Shown one piece after another: positions 62,642 through 64,000 of a stretch of 64,000 nt of DNA. Position 1 is the stretch's first letter; each line of letters begins with the position of its first letter. The stretch comes from Pantoea sp050157905 (GTDB lineage: Bacteria; Pseudomonadota; Gammaproteobacteria; Enterobacterales; Enterobacteriaceae), in contig NZ_JBKIWZ010000001.1 in assembly GCF_050157905.1 (NCBI RefSeq), forward strand, positions 2,914,001-2,978,000. The letters are read 5' to 3'. The notes under the pieces are model-generated. The model saw nothing but the letters and a program-made list of their open reading frames with translations. It had not been told where the DNA came from and did not search any database. A program made the position numbers and the translations under genes.

Positions 62642-63769
62642 TTACTTAACTGCGGTAGAAGAACCGTCTTTGTGCCATTTAAATACGCCGAACTCGAAGC
62701 CCTTCAGATCGCCTTTCTGATCCCAGCTCAGGTTACCCATCACTGTCGGTACTGGCGCACCGCTCTTCAGGTTTTTCGCAATGGCTTCCGGCTCATCGCT
62801 CTTACTGCGTTCGATGCCCGCCACCAGCGACTGAATAGCCGCATAGGTCGTCCAGACAAACGGGCCGGTCGGATCTTTGCGGTTCTGTGCGCTGTTGGTT
62901 TTAATCGCGTCAACAATCGCCTTATTCTCTGGCAGCTGGTCATAGCGCTTCGGCAGCGTTACGTAGATGCCTTCTGAAGCATCGCCTGCAATGTTGGAGA
63001 GTGAGGCGTTGCCCACGCCTTCAGGCCCCATAAAGCCCGCCTTCAGGCCAGCCGCTTTCGCCTGGCGCAGAATCTGGCCCATTTCCGGGTAGTAGCCACC
63101 GTAGTAAACAAAGTCGACGTTCTCTTTTTTCAGGCGCGCAATCAGCGTAGAGAAATCTTTATCACCGGCAGTGATACCTTCAAACAGCACGACGTTACCG
63201 CCTTTCTCTTTCAGGGTTTTCTGTACCGATTCCGCCAGACCCTGGCCATACTGCTGCTTGTCATGCACCACCGCGATACGCTTAGGCTTAATCTGGTCGA
63301 GAATATAGTTTGCCGCAGTCGGACCCTGATCAGAGTCCAGACCGGTGGTGCGCATAATGGTTTCATAACCGCGTGCGGTCAGCTCCGGTGCCGTGGCCGC
63401 CGGCGTGATCATCAGTACGCCTTCATCGTTATAAATGTCAGACGCTGGCTGAGTAGAAGAAGAGCAAAGATGGCCAATAACATATTTAATGCCGTCGTTA
63501 ACCACCTTGTTTGCCACCGCCACGGCTTGTTTCGGATCGCAGGCATCGTCATATTCCACGCCTGCTAGTTTGTTGCCGTTTACGCCGCCTTTCGCGTTGA
63601 TGTCCTTGATGGCCTGGGCGGCACCTGTGAACTGCATGTCGCCATACTGCGCGACCGGCCCCGTAACAGCGCCAACGATAGCAATTTTGATATCAGCAGC
63701 CAGAGCAGCGTGGCTCATTGCCAGCGCAACGCAACCCGCCAGTAATGCGCGGCCTTTACTCATTTTCAT
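62642..63769 (-). CDS. livJ: branched-chain amino acid periplasmic binding protein LivJ/LivK
   Basis: 375 residues. Signal peptide (SKGRALLAGCVALAMSHAALAA), then the LivJ/K fold: DIKIAIVGAVTGPVAQYGD, YDDACDPKQAVAVANKVVNDGIKYVIGHLCSSSTQPASDIY, and FVYYGGYYPEMGQILRQAKAAGLK. Some stretches favour LivJ (KGRALLAGC, TPAATAPELTARGY), others LivK (KRYDQ). It is directly upstream of livHMGF, which in E. coli is livK's place. Only one binding protein is visible in this window, so the exact ortholog is uncertain. Start at ATG 63769 with GGGGAAG upstream. Confidence 0.93.
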   Translation of the reverse strand: MKMSKGRALLAGCVALAMSHAALAADIKIAIVGAVTGPVAQYGDMQFTGAAQAIKDINAKGGVNGNKLAGVEYDDACDPKQAVAVANKVVNDGIKYVIGHLCSSSTQPASDIYNDEGVLMITPAATAPELTARGYETIMRTTGLDSDQGPTAANYILDQIKPKRIAVVHDKQQYGQGLAESVQKTLKEKGGNVVLFEGITAGDKDFSTLIARLKKENVDFVYYGGYYPEMGQILRQAKAAGLKAGFMGPEGVGNASLSNIAGDASEGIYVTLPKRYDQLPENKAIVDAIKTNSAQNRKDPTGPFVWTTYAAIQSLVAGIERSKSDEPEAIAKNLKSGAPVPTVMGNLSWDQKGDLKGFEFGVFKWHKDGSSTAVK

Positions 63770-64000
63770 GCGGACTTCCCCATCTTGTTGTGTCTGTGAT
63801 TTGTGGTTTGCAATGCCTGCCGGATAAAGCCGAAAAATGATGTTTATGAATGATTTAGCGCGCTTTTCCGGTATTTTTGGATAATAAGGCTTTATTTTTC
63901 AGTTTATTAAACAGGAATTTTCTTCTTTAAATCAACTGACACATTGGGAAACAGCCCACTAAAGCAGCATAATCATCTGGTTGTTATGCAGGCATTTCAG
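63770..64000 (-). promoter_or_regulatory. liv operon upstream region
   Basis: About 230 AT-rich bases up to the window edge with no supported gene. It should contain the liv promoter; Lrp control would be expected from the family, but no site was clear enough to call. Confidence 0.4.

Overview
This window is chromosomal DNA of an enterobacterium, most likely Erwiniaceae and probably Pantoea or a close relative. That placement rests on protein-level recognition and on gene order, which closely follows the E. coli region from hofQ and mrcA through ompR-envZ, glp, glg, gnt and ugp to liv. It has not been tested by a database search. Coding density is high, no rRNA, tRNA, insertion sequence, prophage or CRISPR array was seen, and most differences from E. 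coli are lost or swapped cassettes between conserved blocks.

Layout. 1-3088 (minus): hofMNOPQ, a DNA-uptake and pilus-type operon cut by the window edge. 3205-5754: mrcA (PBP1A). 5813-8777: an accessory insertion between mrcA and nudE, with a GNAT acetyltransferase, a LuxR-type regulator and a CodB-like permease. 8778-13902: nudE, igaA, yrfG, hslR and hslO. 14268-19454: pckA, envZ/ompR, a YjbE-like small exported protein and greB. 19558-26264: tex, a glucosylglycerate/sucrose-phosphorylase-type GH13 enzyme in the place where E. coli has feoABC, a DUF1471 protein, bioH, gntX and nfuA. 26312-34663: malPQ without a neighbouring malT, then glpR-glpG-glpE and divergent glpD. 34861-44289: glgBXCAP. 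44649-49630: asd, yhgN, gntU (frameshifted), gntK and gntR. 49733-53600: yhhW, the small RNA ryhB, yhhY, ggt and yhhA. 53597-58513: ugpBAECQ. 58900-63769: livJ-HMGF.

How the genes work together. The window concentrates carbon-storage and alpha-glucan metabolism: glycogen synthesis and branching (glgC, glgA, glgB), debranching (glgX), two glucan phosphorylases (glgP, malP), amylomaltase (malQ) and a third glucose-1-phosphate-producing phosphorylase beside tex. It also holds glycerol-3-phosphate use (glpD, glpR, ugp), gluconate uptake, gluconeogenesis (pckA), branched-chain amino acid import, and envelope stress or osmotic control (ompR/envZ, igaA, hslO/hslR).

Several regulatory sites can be read directly: an IscR type-1 site before nfuA, a GlpR operator and a possible CRP site before glpD, a GntR operator before gntK, a Fur box over the ryhB promoter, and four PhoB half-sites before ugpB. 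The clearest anomalies are the gntU frameshift, the absence of malT, rtc, feo and gntT at their usual places, and the accessory insertion at 5.8-8.8 kb. I did not find a convincing wholly new multi-gene system; the best candidates for novelty are that insertion and the isolated phosphorylase.
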